A stretch of 9,688 nt of DNA from Acidobacteriaceae bacterium (GCA_003140655.1 PLKR01000146.1:1-9688); one strand, 5' to 3'. Shown: positions 1 through 7,667, numbered from the stretch's first letter. The notes: generated by a model not told the origin, from the sequence alone. Program-made: numbers and translations.

Positions 1-558
1 CCAATCCTGTATGTCACGCACAGCCGCGAAGAAGTGCTTGCGCTGGGCGAACGCGTGCTCGTGATGGAACAGGGCCGCATCATCGCGCACGGAACGCCGC
101 ATGAGGTGCTGAGCGCCCCGCTCCAGGAGACGGTGGCGCAATTAGCCGGGTTTGAAAATATATTCGATGCCACAGTCGAGTCAGTACACGAGGATCGCGG
201 CACCATGCTTTGCCGAATAATGACGTGCCGCTTGCCAGCCGACAAACCGGGAATTGTCGTTCTGCTTGAGACGCCCCTGATCCGCGCCGAGATGGGATCC
301 TGCATGCGGGTCGGCATTCGTGCAGGCGACATTCTGCTGGCCATCGCCAAGCCGGTGGGACTGAGCGCGCGCAATGTGATTGCCGGGCGCCTGGTCTCAC
401 TGGAACGGCGCGACATGATGATTTCCGCGCGCGTGGATTGCGGCGTGGACATGGAAGTTTACCTTACCCTGGCGGCGTGCGACGCCCTGTCCCTTGCCGA
501 GGGTCGCGAGGTATGGCTGGTGATCAAAACGCACTCCTGCCACCTGATGCAACGCTGA
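1..558 (+). CDS. modC: Molybdate ABC transporter ATP-binding protein, C-terminal part (5' end outside window)
   Basis: This is the cytoplasmic ATPase subunit that would power molybdate or tungstate import with ModA and ModB. The frame is open from base 1, so the start, Walker A, signature motif and Walker B lie outside the window; 185 codons are visible. The first residues, ILYVTHSREEVLALGERV, match the end of an ABC nucleotide-binding domain, with the switch-loop His at visible residue 7. The usual 'G.II..GTP.EVL..P' segment follows at residues 25-40. Residues from about 105 on (VGIRAGDILLA, then GLSARNVIAGRLVSL) look like the C-terminal MOP/TOBE domain that binds oxyanion in ModC. No modA or modB is visible downstream, so any partners lie to the left. 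Another TOBE-containing importer ATPase (sulfate or polyamine type) is possible, but 'GLSARNVI.G' favours ModC. Confidence 0.8.
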   Translation, partial: PILYVTHSREEVLALGERVLVMEQGRIIAHGTPHEVLSAPLQETVAQLAGFENIFDATVESVHEDRGTMLCRIMTCRLPADKPGIVVLLETPLIRAEMGSCMRVGIRAGDILLAIAKPVGLSARNVIAGRLVSLERRDMMISARVDCGVDMEVYLTLAACDALSLAEGREVWLVIKTHSCHLMQR

Positions 559-631
559 GTGATCCCGTGTTTTCGAGATGGTGTTCCGGGCGACTCGCCA
601 GCCCAAAAGATGACGTTCCTTTTACATCTTC

Positions 632-662
632 TTGACAATACATTTTCATTGCAGCGGTACTG
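632..662 (+). promoter_or_regulatory. Possible promoter of the beta-propeller gene
   Basis: A perfect -35 hexamer, TTGACA, lies at 632-637 in the gap between the modC stop and the start at 691. No good -10 follows at standard spacing: GGTACT at 656-661 (18-bp spacer) and TACTGT at 658-663 (20-bp spacer) each match only three of six bases. The position suits separate transcription of the downstream gene, but the call rests mainly on the -35 box. Confidence 0.3.
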
Positions 663-690
663 TCACAGCATGCTCTCAAGGGGGAAGGTT

Positions 691-2217
691 ATGAGCCATC
701 AGGCGAAGTTCGTACAGTCCCGAGTAATTGTTGCGTTGTTGGTCAGCGTAGGTTGCGTGTTTTTCCCGCGAAATTCACCCGCGCAAGTCGGCACTTGGCC
801 GACTCATTCTCATGACGCGCAACACACGGCGGTTTCTTCAGTGATTTCCCAGCCGTTGAACACGATTCATTGGCATGCGGCAGTAGACCTTGATCCTCCG
901 ACGGGTGAGATCCTCATCCACTATGGTTCGCCGGTGGTCACGGCGGCCAACACGGTGATCGTGCCGGTGAGGACCGGTGCGAATAGCTTCCGCGTCGTGG
1001 CTCACGACGGCGCGACCGGCGAACGCCTCTGGGCCCAGGATACTGGCTATCAGGCGCCCAGCGCCGGTTTCATGCCAGGTCTCGGGTCGACACTGTTTGG
1101 CAATCGACTTTTCGTTCCCGATGTCGCCGGCCGGGTGCTGGTGCGAACAAACCCTGATTCGGCAACCGGCACCGTCACACATCTTTACTTCTACGGGCAG
1201 GAGAATTTCCAGGCCGATCCGCAGATCTACGAACAGAATGTGCAGATCAATACTCCCCTGACCACCGACGCTAAGGGGAATCTTTTCTTCGGGTTCCTGG
1301 TCCTTGGCTCTACCCCAATCGGCTTGCAGAGCGGTCTGGCCCGCATCGCACCGGATGGCAAAGGCACTTGGGTTTCTGCGGCTGCGATCAGTGGCGATTC
1401 GACGATCACAAACGTTGCGATGAGTTGTGCTCCCGCCCTGTCGAACGACGGCAGCATGCTCTACGTCGCGGTTACCGACGCGAGCGTCGGGGACGGATAC
1501 CTGGTTGTCCTCAACAGCGCCACGCTGGCGGTCGTCAACCACGTTCTTTTACTTGATCCCTCTTCCGGTCTGGACGCCACCCTCATCGACGAAAGCAGCG
1601 CCACTCCTACCGTGGGCCCCGATGGCGATGTGTATTTCGGCGTTCTTGAGAATCCCTTCCCCAGCCACAATGACCGCGGCTGGATGCTGCATTTCAACGG
1701 CGATCTTTCAACCCAGAAGATTCCCGGCAGCTTTGGCTGGGACGACACTGCGTCGATTGTCGATGCGTCGCTGGTCGCAAGCTATCACGGCACGTCGAAG
1801 TATCTGCTCATGACAAAGTACAACAACTATGCGGGAATCAACACGGGTGATGGCCACAATCGGATTGCGATCCTCGATCCCAATGCGACCGAGAACGACC
1901 CGGTAATTCCCGCCACGAAAGTGATGAAGGAAGTCATCACGAAATTGGGTGTTACCCCCGATCCCGACTTCCCGAACTTTCCCGGAGCCGTTCGGGAATG
2001 GTGCATTAATACCGCGGCGGTCGATCCCTTCACCAAGTCGGTGATTGCAAACAGTGAAGACGGTAAGCTCTACCGCTGGGACCTGACGACCAACACACTC
2101 TCCGAGAGGATCAAGCTTTCTGGAGGCATTGGCGAGGCCTATACTCCGACGCTGATTGGCAGCGATGGCACCGTGTACGGCATCAACGACGCAGTGTTGA
2201 GCGCCATCGGGAAGTAG
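691..2217 (+). CDS. Secreted PQQ-like beta-propeller protein
   Basis: A 508-residue protein predicted to be exported. I chose the ATG at 691 because a purine-rich ribosome binding stretch (AAGGGGGAAGG, 678-688) precedes it and it starts a typical signal peptide: a basic N-terminus, a hydrophobic core at about residues 12-25, and probable cleavage after SPAQ near residue 32. The same frame is open back to 559, and an in-frame ATG at 670 lacks a ribosome binding site. The mature part has recurring beta-blade units of the PQQ/quinoprotein-like type: SPVVTAANTVIVPV (80-93), TLFGNRLFVPDVAGRVL (134-150), PALSNDGSMLYVAVTD (248-263), TPTVGPDGDVYFGVLE (305-320) and TPTLIGSDGTVYGIND (485-500). Such folds act as extracytoplasmic scaffolds or enzymes. 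I see no residues that assign a reaction, and no heme c motif (CxxCH). Cys21 sits in SVGC, a poor lipobox, so a lipoprotein is unlikely. The 3' end overlaps the convergent glycosyltransferase gene. Confidence 0.75.
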   Translation: MSHQAKFVQSRVIVALLVSVGCVFFPRNSPAQVGTWPTHSHDAQHTAVSSVISQPLNTIHWHAAVDLDPPTGEILIHYGSPVVTAANTVIVPVRTGANSFRVVAHDGATGERLWAQDTGYQAPSAGFMPGLGSTLFGNRLFVPDVAGRVLVRTNPDSATGTVTHLYFYGQENFQADPQIYEQNVQINTPLTTDAKGNLFFGFLVLGSTPIGLQSGLARIAPDGKGTWVSAAAISGDSTITNVAMSCAPALSNDGSMLYVAVTDASVGDGYLVVLNSATLAVVNHVLLLDPSSGLDATLIDESSATPTVGPDGDVYFGVLENPFPSHNDRGWMLHFNGDLSTQKIPGSFGWDDTASIVDASLVASYHGTSKYLLMTKYNNYAGINTGDGHNRIAILDPNATENDPVIPATKVMKEVITKLGVTPDPDFPNFPGAVREWCINTAAVDPFTKSVIANSEDGKLYRWDLTTNTLSERIKLSGGIGEAYTPTLIGSDGTVYGINDAVLSAIGK

Positions 2218-3886
2218 GCTGCGGAAAACGAGCCAGAAGCTGGGATCCGGAGGGTGATCTCGATGCTTCTTCGATGTGCTCCAGTTCGATCACGGCAATC
2301 CATTGGCCCTGGCGCTGTTCTGAAAATACCGCGCGGCCGCCGAGAATCTTCGCGGCGGCGGCGGGCGGCAGATCACGGTGGAAACCGAAAAAGCGAGTCT
2401 TCATCTCAGTCCAAGTTCGCCAGTGATCCCACGGCGCAGGTCCGGGCTCGTATTTCGTCGAGAAGATCAGGGCGACTTCATAGTTTGCGCGAAAGTCTGC
2501 TGCGGAAAGCATTTCATCCAGGGTGAAGTTCTCGATGCGCACAACGCGCATGGGCCGCGTAATGTAGCCGAGCCAGGGGCGGGTTAGTTCGTCTGTGGCT
2601 GGCCAGGCCGTGAGCACCCGCGCCATGGGGTAACGAGCCTCCAGGAAGCGCTCGCCATCCTGATGCAGCACGACGTAGTCGCGATAGGCGAGATTGTCCT
2701 CGGGCGAGAATCCGTAGTGGGGATTCCAGAACCAGCCGGCAACGAAGGCCAGCGCGACACACGCTACTGCCGCGCGCCAGTAACTGAGCCTGCGCCAAAG
2801 AGTCGAGACGGAAAGAATGATGACCAGAGGAACGGCTGGGAGCATATAGCGGGCCAGCACCGCGCCCCCAATCAGCGCCATCGCCACCACATACGTGAGC
2901 ACGACGACATAGAAAACCATTTGTACTGGAAAGCTGATCCGCGAACGCTCGGACGCCGCATCACGCTGCGGCGGCAGCAGACACATTGCCAGCAGCATGG
3001 CCAAAGTCAAAACCCACAGGTGGAGATAGCCGACGACTTGCCACAGCCGCAGCGCCAGCGCCAGAAGAAACCGAACGGGACTCAGAGTCGCCGCCACGTT
3101 GTAGCGAAAGAACTCGGGATTGCCCAAGACATATCCGGTGTAGGCGTAGTGATAGGCGTACCAAAGACCGAGCGGCAGCACCGGGATCAGCAGCGCGGCG
3201 ATGCGCTGCACGGGGCCGATGTTCGATTTAGGGTCACTCCCATTCAGCCACAGCTTTCGCAGCACGCTTTTGCGCGCGAGCAAACCCGCAAGCAATCCGA
3301 TGATCTCCCATCCGGCAAGCGCAAGGGGAGCGAGAATCGCGGTCTCTTTCGCCAAGGCTGCGAGAGCGAACCAGAGCACGGTTGCGACAACTTGACCTTC
3401 CACGTAGGCCGACAGGGCCCAGAACGTAAGCCCCGCGGCGGCCAAGTCTACGTGTGCGAGAGAGCTTTGCGCGAAGAAGACGGGATACAGCGCGGTGCAC
3501 AGCGCGGATGCGACCGCAACTTTTGTGTTGGCGACGCGTTCAGCCAGACGAAACACACCCAGAAGCGAAAAGGCGGCGAGGACCAGCATGGCGGTCCGGG
3601 TCACCAAGGGAGCGTAGCCCACAACTTTCCACCAGAGGGCGAGCCATGCCATCACCAGGGGTGGGTGCGCGTTCGAAACGGTCGAGTGAGGAATCAGACT
3701 TCCCGACAACAAGATGTCGCGCGCCGCCGGAACGTAGTAGCCGGCTTCGTCCCAGAAGTAAGGCAACTGCAACAAAGGCAAGTGCAGCAGAAAAATGAAT
3801 ACAAAGAGGACCGCGAACACCAGGGCCGGGTAAGCGCCTGACCATTGCGCCGGACTACTGCGGTCAGACCCGAAAGCTCTCAGCAT
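2183..3886 (-). CDS. GT-C fold glycosyltransferase (PMT/ArnT-like, GT39/GT83-type) membrane protein
   Basis: A 567-residue polytopic inner-membrane protein that probably transfers a sugar from a polyprenyl-phosphate donor to a protein, lipid or glycan on the periplasmic face. After a first membrane helix (about residues 20-40) comes the acidic loop YFWDEAGYYVPAARDIL. Its Asp46-Glu47 corresponds to the catalytic DE pair of dolichyl-phosphate-mannose and ArnT-type enzymes. AHPPL (73-77), AHVD (144-147), AKET (179-182) and ARYMLPAVP (345-353) match other conserved loops of this superfamily. About ten hydrophobic segments run to residue 388, followed by a soluble C-terminal domain (about 390-550). 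Acceptor and donor cannot be read from sequence. The start at 3886 has a good ribosome binding site (AGGAG, about 5 nt upstream). It lies 23 bp downstream of the DUF3467 gene and is probably co-transcribed with it. Its last 35 bp overlap the end of the convergent beta-propeller gene. Confidence 0.85.
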   Translation of the reverse strand: MLRAFGSDRSSPAQWSGAYPALVFAVLFVFIFLLHLPLLQLPYFWDEAGYYVPAARDILLSGSLIPHSTVSNAHPPLVMAWLALWWKVVGYAPLVTRTAMLVLAAFSLLGVFRLAERVANTKVAVASALCTALYPVFFAQSSLAHVDLAAAGLTFWALSAYVEGQVVATVLWFALAALAKETAILAPLALAGWEIIGLLAGLLARKSVLRKLWLNGSDPKSNIGPVQRIAALLIPVLPLGLWYAYHYAYTGYVLGNPEFFRYNVAATLSPVRFLLALALRLWQVVGYLHLWVLTLAMLLAMCLLPPQRDAASERSRISFPVQMVFYVVVLTYVVAMALIGGAVLARYMLPAVPLVIILSVSTLWRRLSYWRAAVACVALAFVAGWFWNPHYGFSPEDNLAYRDYVVLHQDGERFLEARYPMARVLTAWPATDELTRPWLGYITRPMRVVRIENFTLDEMLSAADFRANYEVALIFSTKYEPGPAPWDHWRTWTEMKTRFFGFHRDLPPAAAAKILGGRAVFSEQRQGQWIAVIELEHIEEASRSPSGSQLLARFPQPTSRWRSTLRR

Positions 3887-3909
3887 TTCTCTCCTGGCCG
3901 TGAAGCCCC

Positions 3910-4206
3910 TTAGTGCACCGGCCCGGTCGGATTCATGCGTGGATCCAGTTTGATTTCGCCGAAGGCGCTCTCGTAGCCGGCGATGTTTTGCTGCAGCAGT
4001 CCGAGCAGCGCTTTGGCCTGTTGCGGGCTGAGATAGATGCCCTGAAAGTTGCGAATCTCGACTTGAGTTTCGGTCTGCTGCTGCAGGGTGCCGAAAACCA
4101 TGAAGAAGTCCCAGACATTCACTCGCATCTGCACGCTGTTGGCGTAGGCTTCGCGGTAGTCAGGGGCATTGATCAGCTTGAGGTTGGGTTGGGCAGGAAC
4201 GGTCAT
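3910..4206 (-). CDS. DUF3467 family protein
   Basis: A 98-residue soluble protein. The segment YANSVQMRVNVWDFFMVFG (residues 22-40), then TQVEIRNFQGIYLSPQQAKALLGLLQQNIAGYESAFGEI (47-85), is characteristic of DUF3467, a short family of unknown biochemical function. No signal peptide or membrane span is seen, so it should be cytoplasmic. The ATG at 4206 has no recognisable Shine-Dalgarno sequence. TACACT, a possible -10 box, ends only 8 nt before it, which could mean a leaderless transcript. It lies 23 bp upstream of the glycosyltransferase gene and 75 bp downstream of the peptidase stop, so it is likely first in a two-gene unit. The family name is confident; the role is unknown. Confidence 0.85.
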   Translation of the reverse strand: MTVPAQPNLKLINAPDYREAYANSVQMRVNVWDFFMVFGTLQQQTETQVEIRNFQGIYLSPQQAKALLGLLQQNIAGYESAFGEIKLDPRMNPTGPVH

Positions 4207-4281
4207 AGAAAAGCAGTGTAATGACTTAGGGGCGCGAAGGGAAGGTGCGGCGGTAGAAATCCTCTATCCTGGGCGGAAATT

Positions 4282-5988
4282 TCACCGCAAGGCCCGTGGG
4301 ATATCTTGCGTGTAGATTCCGCCGTTACGGTGCGCTTCGAAGTAGGCCAATGCGCTGGTACCGTTGATACTGCCCCAGCCTGTGGTGTAATCCCAGTTCT
4401 TGGTAGCTTTGTAGCCAGACGCGATGCTGCAGCCATTGCTGCCGCTGGTCACGTCGTGCATGTCGGTCGTGTAAGAAGATGACGCGCCCAGCTTGTAGAA
4501 CAAAGGAGCGACATTGCCAGTCCGTTTTCCCTTGAGCGCCTCAAGCACCAGCGCCCAATATCCCGCCATGTTCGGGGCTCCATAGCTGGTGCCGTATCCG
4601 GTGTACCATGCCCCCTGGTAATAGGTGTCCTGGCCGGTGTTTCCGTCCGCATCGAATGCGATATCCGGAATGTCGCGCTTCTTGCTGCTTGGGACACCCG
4701 GCCCAGCCTGCCAAGTGGGCTTCGCAAAGTAAGTAGACGCGCCGCCCCCGGAACAAGCCCATGCAGATTCGCTCTTGTACTTGAACAGGGAGGTAGCATT
4801 GAGCGTCGTCCCGCCGACAGCGGTCACATTCGGATCAGTTCCCGGGAAGGCGGGGTTGAGGTGTGTGGTGTCGCAGGCGTAGGCACCGTAGTCGCCCGAA
4901 ATTGCGAAAACGGTCATCCCTTCGGTGGCCATTTGGGCGAAGGAAGCATCCTGCGTCTTCATAACAGAGGTTCCAGTATTGCTTTCGCAAGCGTACCAAG
5001 AAGTCGAGACAATCTGAGCTGAATCATCGCTAGCGATTTGACTGTACAGCAGATCGTCATCAGAAAATGAACTTGAAGGTATTTCGTAAACGATAAGGTT
5101 TGCGCCCGGAGCCTGAGCACCTGCGGACTCGACATCCAACGTTGGTTCGTAACTCAACGTACTGGTGCAGCCATTGACGCAGATGTTCGTAAGAGTGCCA
5201 GTGCGTTCGATCTGGTAAAAGTACGTCCAGAAGTAGTCTACGTCGGAGGTCAGGTACGTATAGGAGGTGGCAATGGCAATCGTCTCGCCCGTCCCGTCGT
5301 AAATCGTTTTGCCGTGAAATGTGTTGAGACGGCTGGGGAAATTGTAGATGGAGGCTATCTGCGGCGGCGTATAGAAAATGGTTGAGGCAGGCTGCTGTTC
5401 GAAATTGGACGCGTGATGCATCGTCTCCAGCGAGGACAGTCCCGCCACCGATTCCACCACATCCTTCAAGCTGGCTGGAACACTCGGGTTGCGATCGTTC
5501 GAGAAGTGAGTTTCTGCGCCGAGTTGGTAGACATTGATATTGATCGCGAATGCTTCCTCAATTTGAGCGACCGTTCCGGTGGCCTGCACCAGCACTCGGT
5601 TGTCCGATACACGGTTGACCGTGAGTCCGTGAGACTCCAGGTGCTGGCGCACGGCCTCAACGTCAGCTTGGCTCGGGGAGAATTTGGCCAGGAAATCCGT
5701 GGGTGTAATCCAGCGGTGATAGTCCGGCGAGTCGGCATCGTACAGGCGATCGAGCAGGTCAGTGAACTCTGCTTCGTTGTGGCGTTTGAGACCGACAACG
5801 ATGGTCAGCACCGCGTTGGGATCGCTGTGGTTCATGTAGGTGGCGTCTTGCAATGCGGGAGCAACGTTGCCCGGGATCGTGACTCTTGCGGAAGGTTGTT
5901 CCGACGCGGCAGCGAACGATGATAGGAGCAACGGCACGGCTGACACGGTCAGAAGGAAAAGCAGAGGAGACCAGCGAAGGCGCGGCAT
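4282..5988 (-). CDS. Secreted S53 family serine-carboxyl peptidase (pro-kumamolisin / sedolisin type)
   Basis: A 568-residue exported protease, expected to cleave proteins under acidic conditions outside the cytoplasm. The ATG at 5988 is preceded by AAGGAG with a 6-nt spacer and begins a clear signal peptide (hydrophobic about residues 7-25, cleavage near FAAAS, 25-29). The in-frame ATG 21 codons upstream lacks these features, and the predicted promoter -10 box lies between the two starts. Residues about 35-185 form the pro-kumamolisin activation domain (DYHRWITPTDFLAKFSPSQADVEAV). The catalytic set is intact: Glu281 and Asp285 in YEPTLDVESAGAQAPGA, Asp366 in AISGDYGA as the oxyanion-hole Asp, and nucleophile Ser468 in GYGTSYGAPNMAG. 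The C-terminal DVTSGSNG (about 512-519) and NWDYTTGWGS (531-540) fit the family's calcium site. Several Cys pairs (for example in CVNGC) suggest disulfides. It is transcribed away from the GAF gene, with no substrate clue in the neighbours. Confidence 0.93.
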   Translation of the reverse strand: MPRLRWSPLLFLLTVSAVPLLLSSFAAASEQPSARVTIPGNVAPALQDATYMNHSDPNAVLTIVVGLKRHNEAEFTDLLDRLYDADSPDYHRWITPTDFLAKFSPSQADVEAVRQHLESHGLTVNRVSDNRVLVQATGTVAQIEEAFAININVYQLGAETHFSNDRNPSVPASLKDVVESVAGLSSLETMHHASNFEQQPASTIFYTPPQIASIYNFPSRLNTFHGKTIYDGTGETIAIATSYTYLTSDVDYFWTYFYQIERTGTLTNICVNGCTSTLSYEPTLDVESAGAQAPGANLIVYEIPSSSFSDDDLLYSQIASDDSAQIVSTSWYACESNTGTSVMKTQDASFAQMATEGMTVFAISGDYGAYACDTTHLNPAFPGTDPNVTAVGGTTLNATSLFKYKSESAWACSGGGASTYFAKPTWQAGPGVPSSKKRDIPDIAFDADGNTGQDTYYQGAWYTGYGTSYGAPNMAGYWALVLEALKGKRTGNVAPLFYKLGASSSYTTDMHDVTSGSNGCSIASGYKATKNWDYTTGWGSINGTSALAYFEAHRNGGIYTQDIPRALR

Positions 5989-6015
5989 GTCAGACTCCTT
6001 CAAAGTGCCGTGCGG

Positions 6016-6044
6016 ATTATGTTGCCAGGAGCCTACAGAGTCAA
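6016..6044 (-). promoter_or_regulatory. Predicted sigma70-type promoter of the S53 peptidase gene
   Basis: On the minus strand, TTGACT (6044-6039, five of six matches) is followed by an exact 17-bp spacer and CATAAT (6021-6016, five of six). This predicts a transcription start near 6009, about 20 nt before the start codon at 5988. The ribosome binding site AAGGAG lies in between. The call comes from consensus matching only. Confidence 0.6.
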
Positions 6045-6046
6045 GA

Positions 6047-6060
6047 TGCAAGTACTTGCA
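6047..6060. promoter_or_regulatory. Perfect 14-bp palindrome, candidate operator
   Basis: TGCAAGTACTTGCA reads the same on both strands. It sits 2 bp upstream of the predicted -35 box of the peptidase gene, with its centre about 45 bp upstream of the predicted transcription start. Dimeric activators often bind at such positions. The regulator is unknown, and no transcription factor gene is adjacent. Confidence 0.45.
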
Positions 6061-6337
6061 CTTCCTGATGATTCAGTAAGGTTCCATAGCGGGGTCGGCA
6101 TCTGCTTTCTCCATTTCCAACAGAGGCGGGAAAGGAGAGACAGGCCTGTACGACAAAAAATGTCAATCTGTCTGCGGGTTTCTGGCTGGGCGCCCCGGCT
6201 GGGGGTGCCGCGAAAGGTCATGGTCGTAAGCTACTTTGCTGAAATCAAAGGGGTTGTAGGATGTGTTTATAAGTGTCGATAGGTATTCGAAGTGCCGCAG
6301 CTGAAGCGGTTCCTAATCGAACTTTGCGAGTTACTCT
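6061..6337. other. Intergenic region between divergent peptidase and GAF genes
   Basis: Together with the promoter and palindrome at 6016-6060, this gap holds no gene that I can support. It contains an imperfect 13-nt tandem duplication beginning GGCTGGG (6184-6196 and 6197-6209). An isolated TATAAG at 6268-6273 could be a -10 box for the GAF gene but has no suitable -35. Otherwise I see no structure. Confidence 0.5.
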
Positions 6338-6889
6338 ATGACCCACAAGCCTGAAGACGCGGCTATTGAAGAGTTCATTCTCCCCGAGAATCTGGCTCCG
6401 TTGGGGTCTGTGTTGGATGAAGGCGTCACGGCGCTGGATGTCAGCATGGTCTTGGCTAAGGTGTTTCGCGTCCAGCACGCCGAAGTCGCGCTGCTGCGAC
6501 TGGAAGGCGGCCTGCTCAGGTTCATTTTGCCCGAACACCTGCGGACCACGGGTGCGATTCCGATTTCGAGCAAGGCAGTAGCTGCCCACACCGCGTTGAG
6601 CAAGAAACCCGAGATCTTCAACAATTTTGCACGCGTAAAGCACGCCAGCATCTTCGAGACGATCAAGCCGGTCGGAGCCGAAGCTGAAGAACCTTTGCTG
6701 CCCGCGCCTATCCAGAAGCTGATGTCGGTGCCGATTCTGGACCGGCATTTGACGGTGTTGGGGGTAATTCAAATCTCGCGCAAGGGGTCGGATCCGCGCT
6801 TCACTCAGGACTTCAGCCGCGAGGATCTGCACGATCTGGAACTCGCAGCCGGGGTGCTGGCGGCTTCGCCCGTGATGCAGGAGAATTGA
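6338..6889 (+). CDS. GAF domain-containing protein
   Basis: A 183-residue soluble protein. Residues about 20-175 have the character of a single GAF domain: helix LGSVLDEGVTALDVSMVLAKVF, the strand VALLRLEGGLLRFILPEHLR, a variable central loop with HASIFETIKP, and the late strand pair LMSVPILDRHLTVLGVIQISRKG, then FSREDLHDLELAAGVLA. The last block is the typical GAF ending (domain dimer helix after 'GVIQ'). GAF domains bind small ligands such as cyclic nucleotides or sense redox state. No output domain (kinase, GGDEF, HTH) is attached, so this is a stand-alone sensor or adaptor. No Cys or His cluster points to a metal or heme. The start has no strong ribosome binding site, but the N-terminus fits the family. 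The downstream flank is non-coding. Confidence 0.75.
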   Translation: MTHKPEDAAIEEFILPENLAPLGSVLDEGVTALDVSMVLAKVFRVQHAEVALLRLEGGLLRFILPEHLRTTGAIPISSKAVAAHTALSKKPEIFNNFARVKHASIFETIKPVGAEAEEPLLPAPIQKLMSVPILDRHLTVLGVIQISRKGSDPRFTQDFSREDLHDLELAAGVLAASPVMQEN

Positions 6890-7190
6890 GAACGCCTGCG
6901 GAACTTCGGGCTGGCGAGACTGCGTGAGAACTGGTGCCGTCCCTGCCAGGACTCGCTCTTTGTCCTACTGTGGACCCCGGATTTACGTCCGGTGCTAATG
7001 AATACCGCCCCAAAGGGTGATGCACGTGACGAGCGCTGCTGCACGCCATGCTCGAACTAAGCTTTGAAACTTGTCCCTTTCGTCCTCCTGTCTGTATACA
7101 TGTGCGCGGACTGTTACGCTGTTTGTGGTCGCGCGCCGGAGCCGAACTTCTTACATCCACGAAGGCTGCGCACGGCTCGCCCAGATTCAC
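6890..7190. other. Non-coding region downstream of the GAF gene, with a small inverted repeat
   Basis: I find no supportable gene here; open frames on both strands lack ribosome binding sites and recognisable protein character. CCGGA and TCCGG form a 5-bp inverted repeat with a 6-nt loop (6977-6992), inside a stretch that resembles the dispersed intergenic repeats of acidobacterial genomes. That resemblance is from memory and untested. No T-rich terminator was seen for the GAF gene. Confidence 0.4.
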
Positions 7191-7244
7191 CTCGACAAGC
7201 TCGGGACAGGCTCTTCGCGCAGAGAACGATTGCTCAGGATGACA
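7191..7244. repeat. Dispersed intergenic repeat of the 'CPELVEG' type
   Basis: The stretch starts CTCGACAAGCTCGGGACAGG (7191-7210), continues with CTCTTCGCGC and ends TGCTCAGGATGACAA (7231-7244 plus one base). I recognise this as a variant of a widespread intergenic repeat whose minus-strand translation gives 'CHPEQ...ACPELVE'. It is non-coding and often over-annotated as small proteins. Only one copy is present in this window, so the repeat nature rests on familiarity rather than on internal duplication. Confidence 0.55.
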
Positions 7245-7295
7245 ATCAAAGCTTCTACTCATGCGCCGGAAGCAAATGGTAGCATTGAAGCCTAA

Positions 7296-7382
7296 GCGGG
7301 GCTGGCGGAACTGGCAGACGCGCTGGCCTTAGGAGCCAGTGGCCGCAAGGCCGTGCAGGTTCAAGTCCTGTGCCCCGCACCA
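7296..7382 (+). tRNA. tRNA-Leu(UAG), reads CUA and related codons
   Basis: A complete class II tRNA of 87 nt with encoded CCA. The acceptor stem GCGGGGC / GCCCCGC is a perfect 7 bp, with discriminator A at 7379 and CCA at 7380-7382. The anticodon stem CTGGC / GCCAG encloses the loop CTTAGGA, giving anticodon TAG after U33. The long variable arm has a 4-bp stem, GGCC-GCAA-GGCC, as expected for leucine. The T arm, GCAGG-TTCAAGT-CCTGT, carries the usual TTCAA. No phage or island genes follow it. Confidence 0.96.
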
Positions 7383-7667
7383 TCACAAGTGCTTATGCGT
7401 TCACACCGGCATCGCGCATCAGCTCGAGCTTTAACCGTTTCTTCACTTCCTCAGTTGCTCCAAGCGAGAAGAAGCCACACCCGGCCGTCGCCCGCTCACC
7501 ATGTTTGCAGCGCCATTAATTGTACAAAGTGCTTGGAATTTTTTCGGATTATCTGGCGGAGATGCGTTTCCAGGTTGGATGCAAGCGCGCCTCTGCCTAC
7601 AGGCGGACAAAAAGACGGATGGCGCGTCGACAATACCGAGCCGAGAGGCCGCGCCCCGCAATCCGGG
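7383..7667. other. Intergenic region between tRNA-Leu and the small membrane protein
   Basis: No gene or convincing terminator is seen. CGCCT and AGGCG form a short inverted repeat around 7590-7605, without a T-run on either strand. There is no second copy of the tRNA 3' end, so nothing suggests an integrated element. Confidence 0.4.

Noticed and set aside
559..690. N-terminal extension of the beta-propeller protein
   Set aside because: It would put 44 residues before the signal peptide and lacks a ribosome binding site; the ATG at 691 has one.
745..756. Lipoprotein signal at Cys21 of the beta-propeller protein
   Set aside because: The preceding residues (SVG) lack the Leu/Val/Ile expected at -3, and a better signal peptidase I site lies near residue 32.
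838..1542. 234-codon minus-strand open frame
   Set aside because: It is antisense to the beta-propeller gene, with low-quality protein composition and no start signals.
2663..3841. 392-codon plus-strand open frame
   Set aside because: It lies entirely antisense to the well-supported glycosyltransferase, is rich in Arg, Gln and Gly with no fold or family character, and has no ribosome binding site. It is a by-product of GC-rich codon use.
6813..7262. 149-codon minus-strand open frame containing 'CHPEQ...ACPELVE'
   Set aside because: This is the translation of a known type of non-coding intergenic repeat, not a protein.
7296..7400. tRNA-Leu as an integration (att) site
   Set aside because: No integrase and no second copy of the tRNA 3' end exist in the window.
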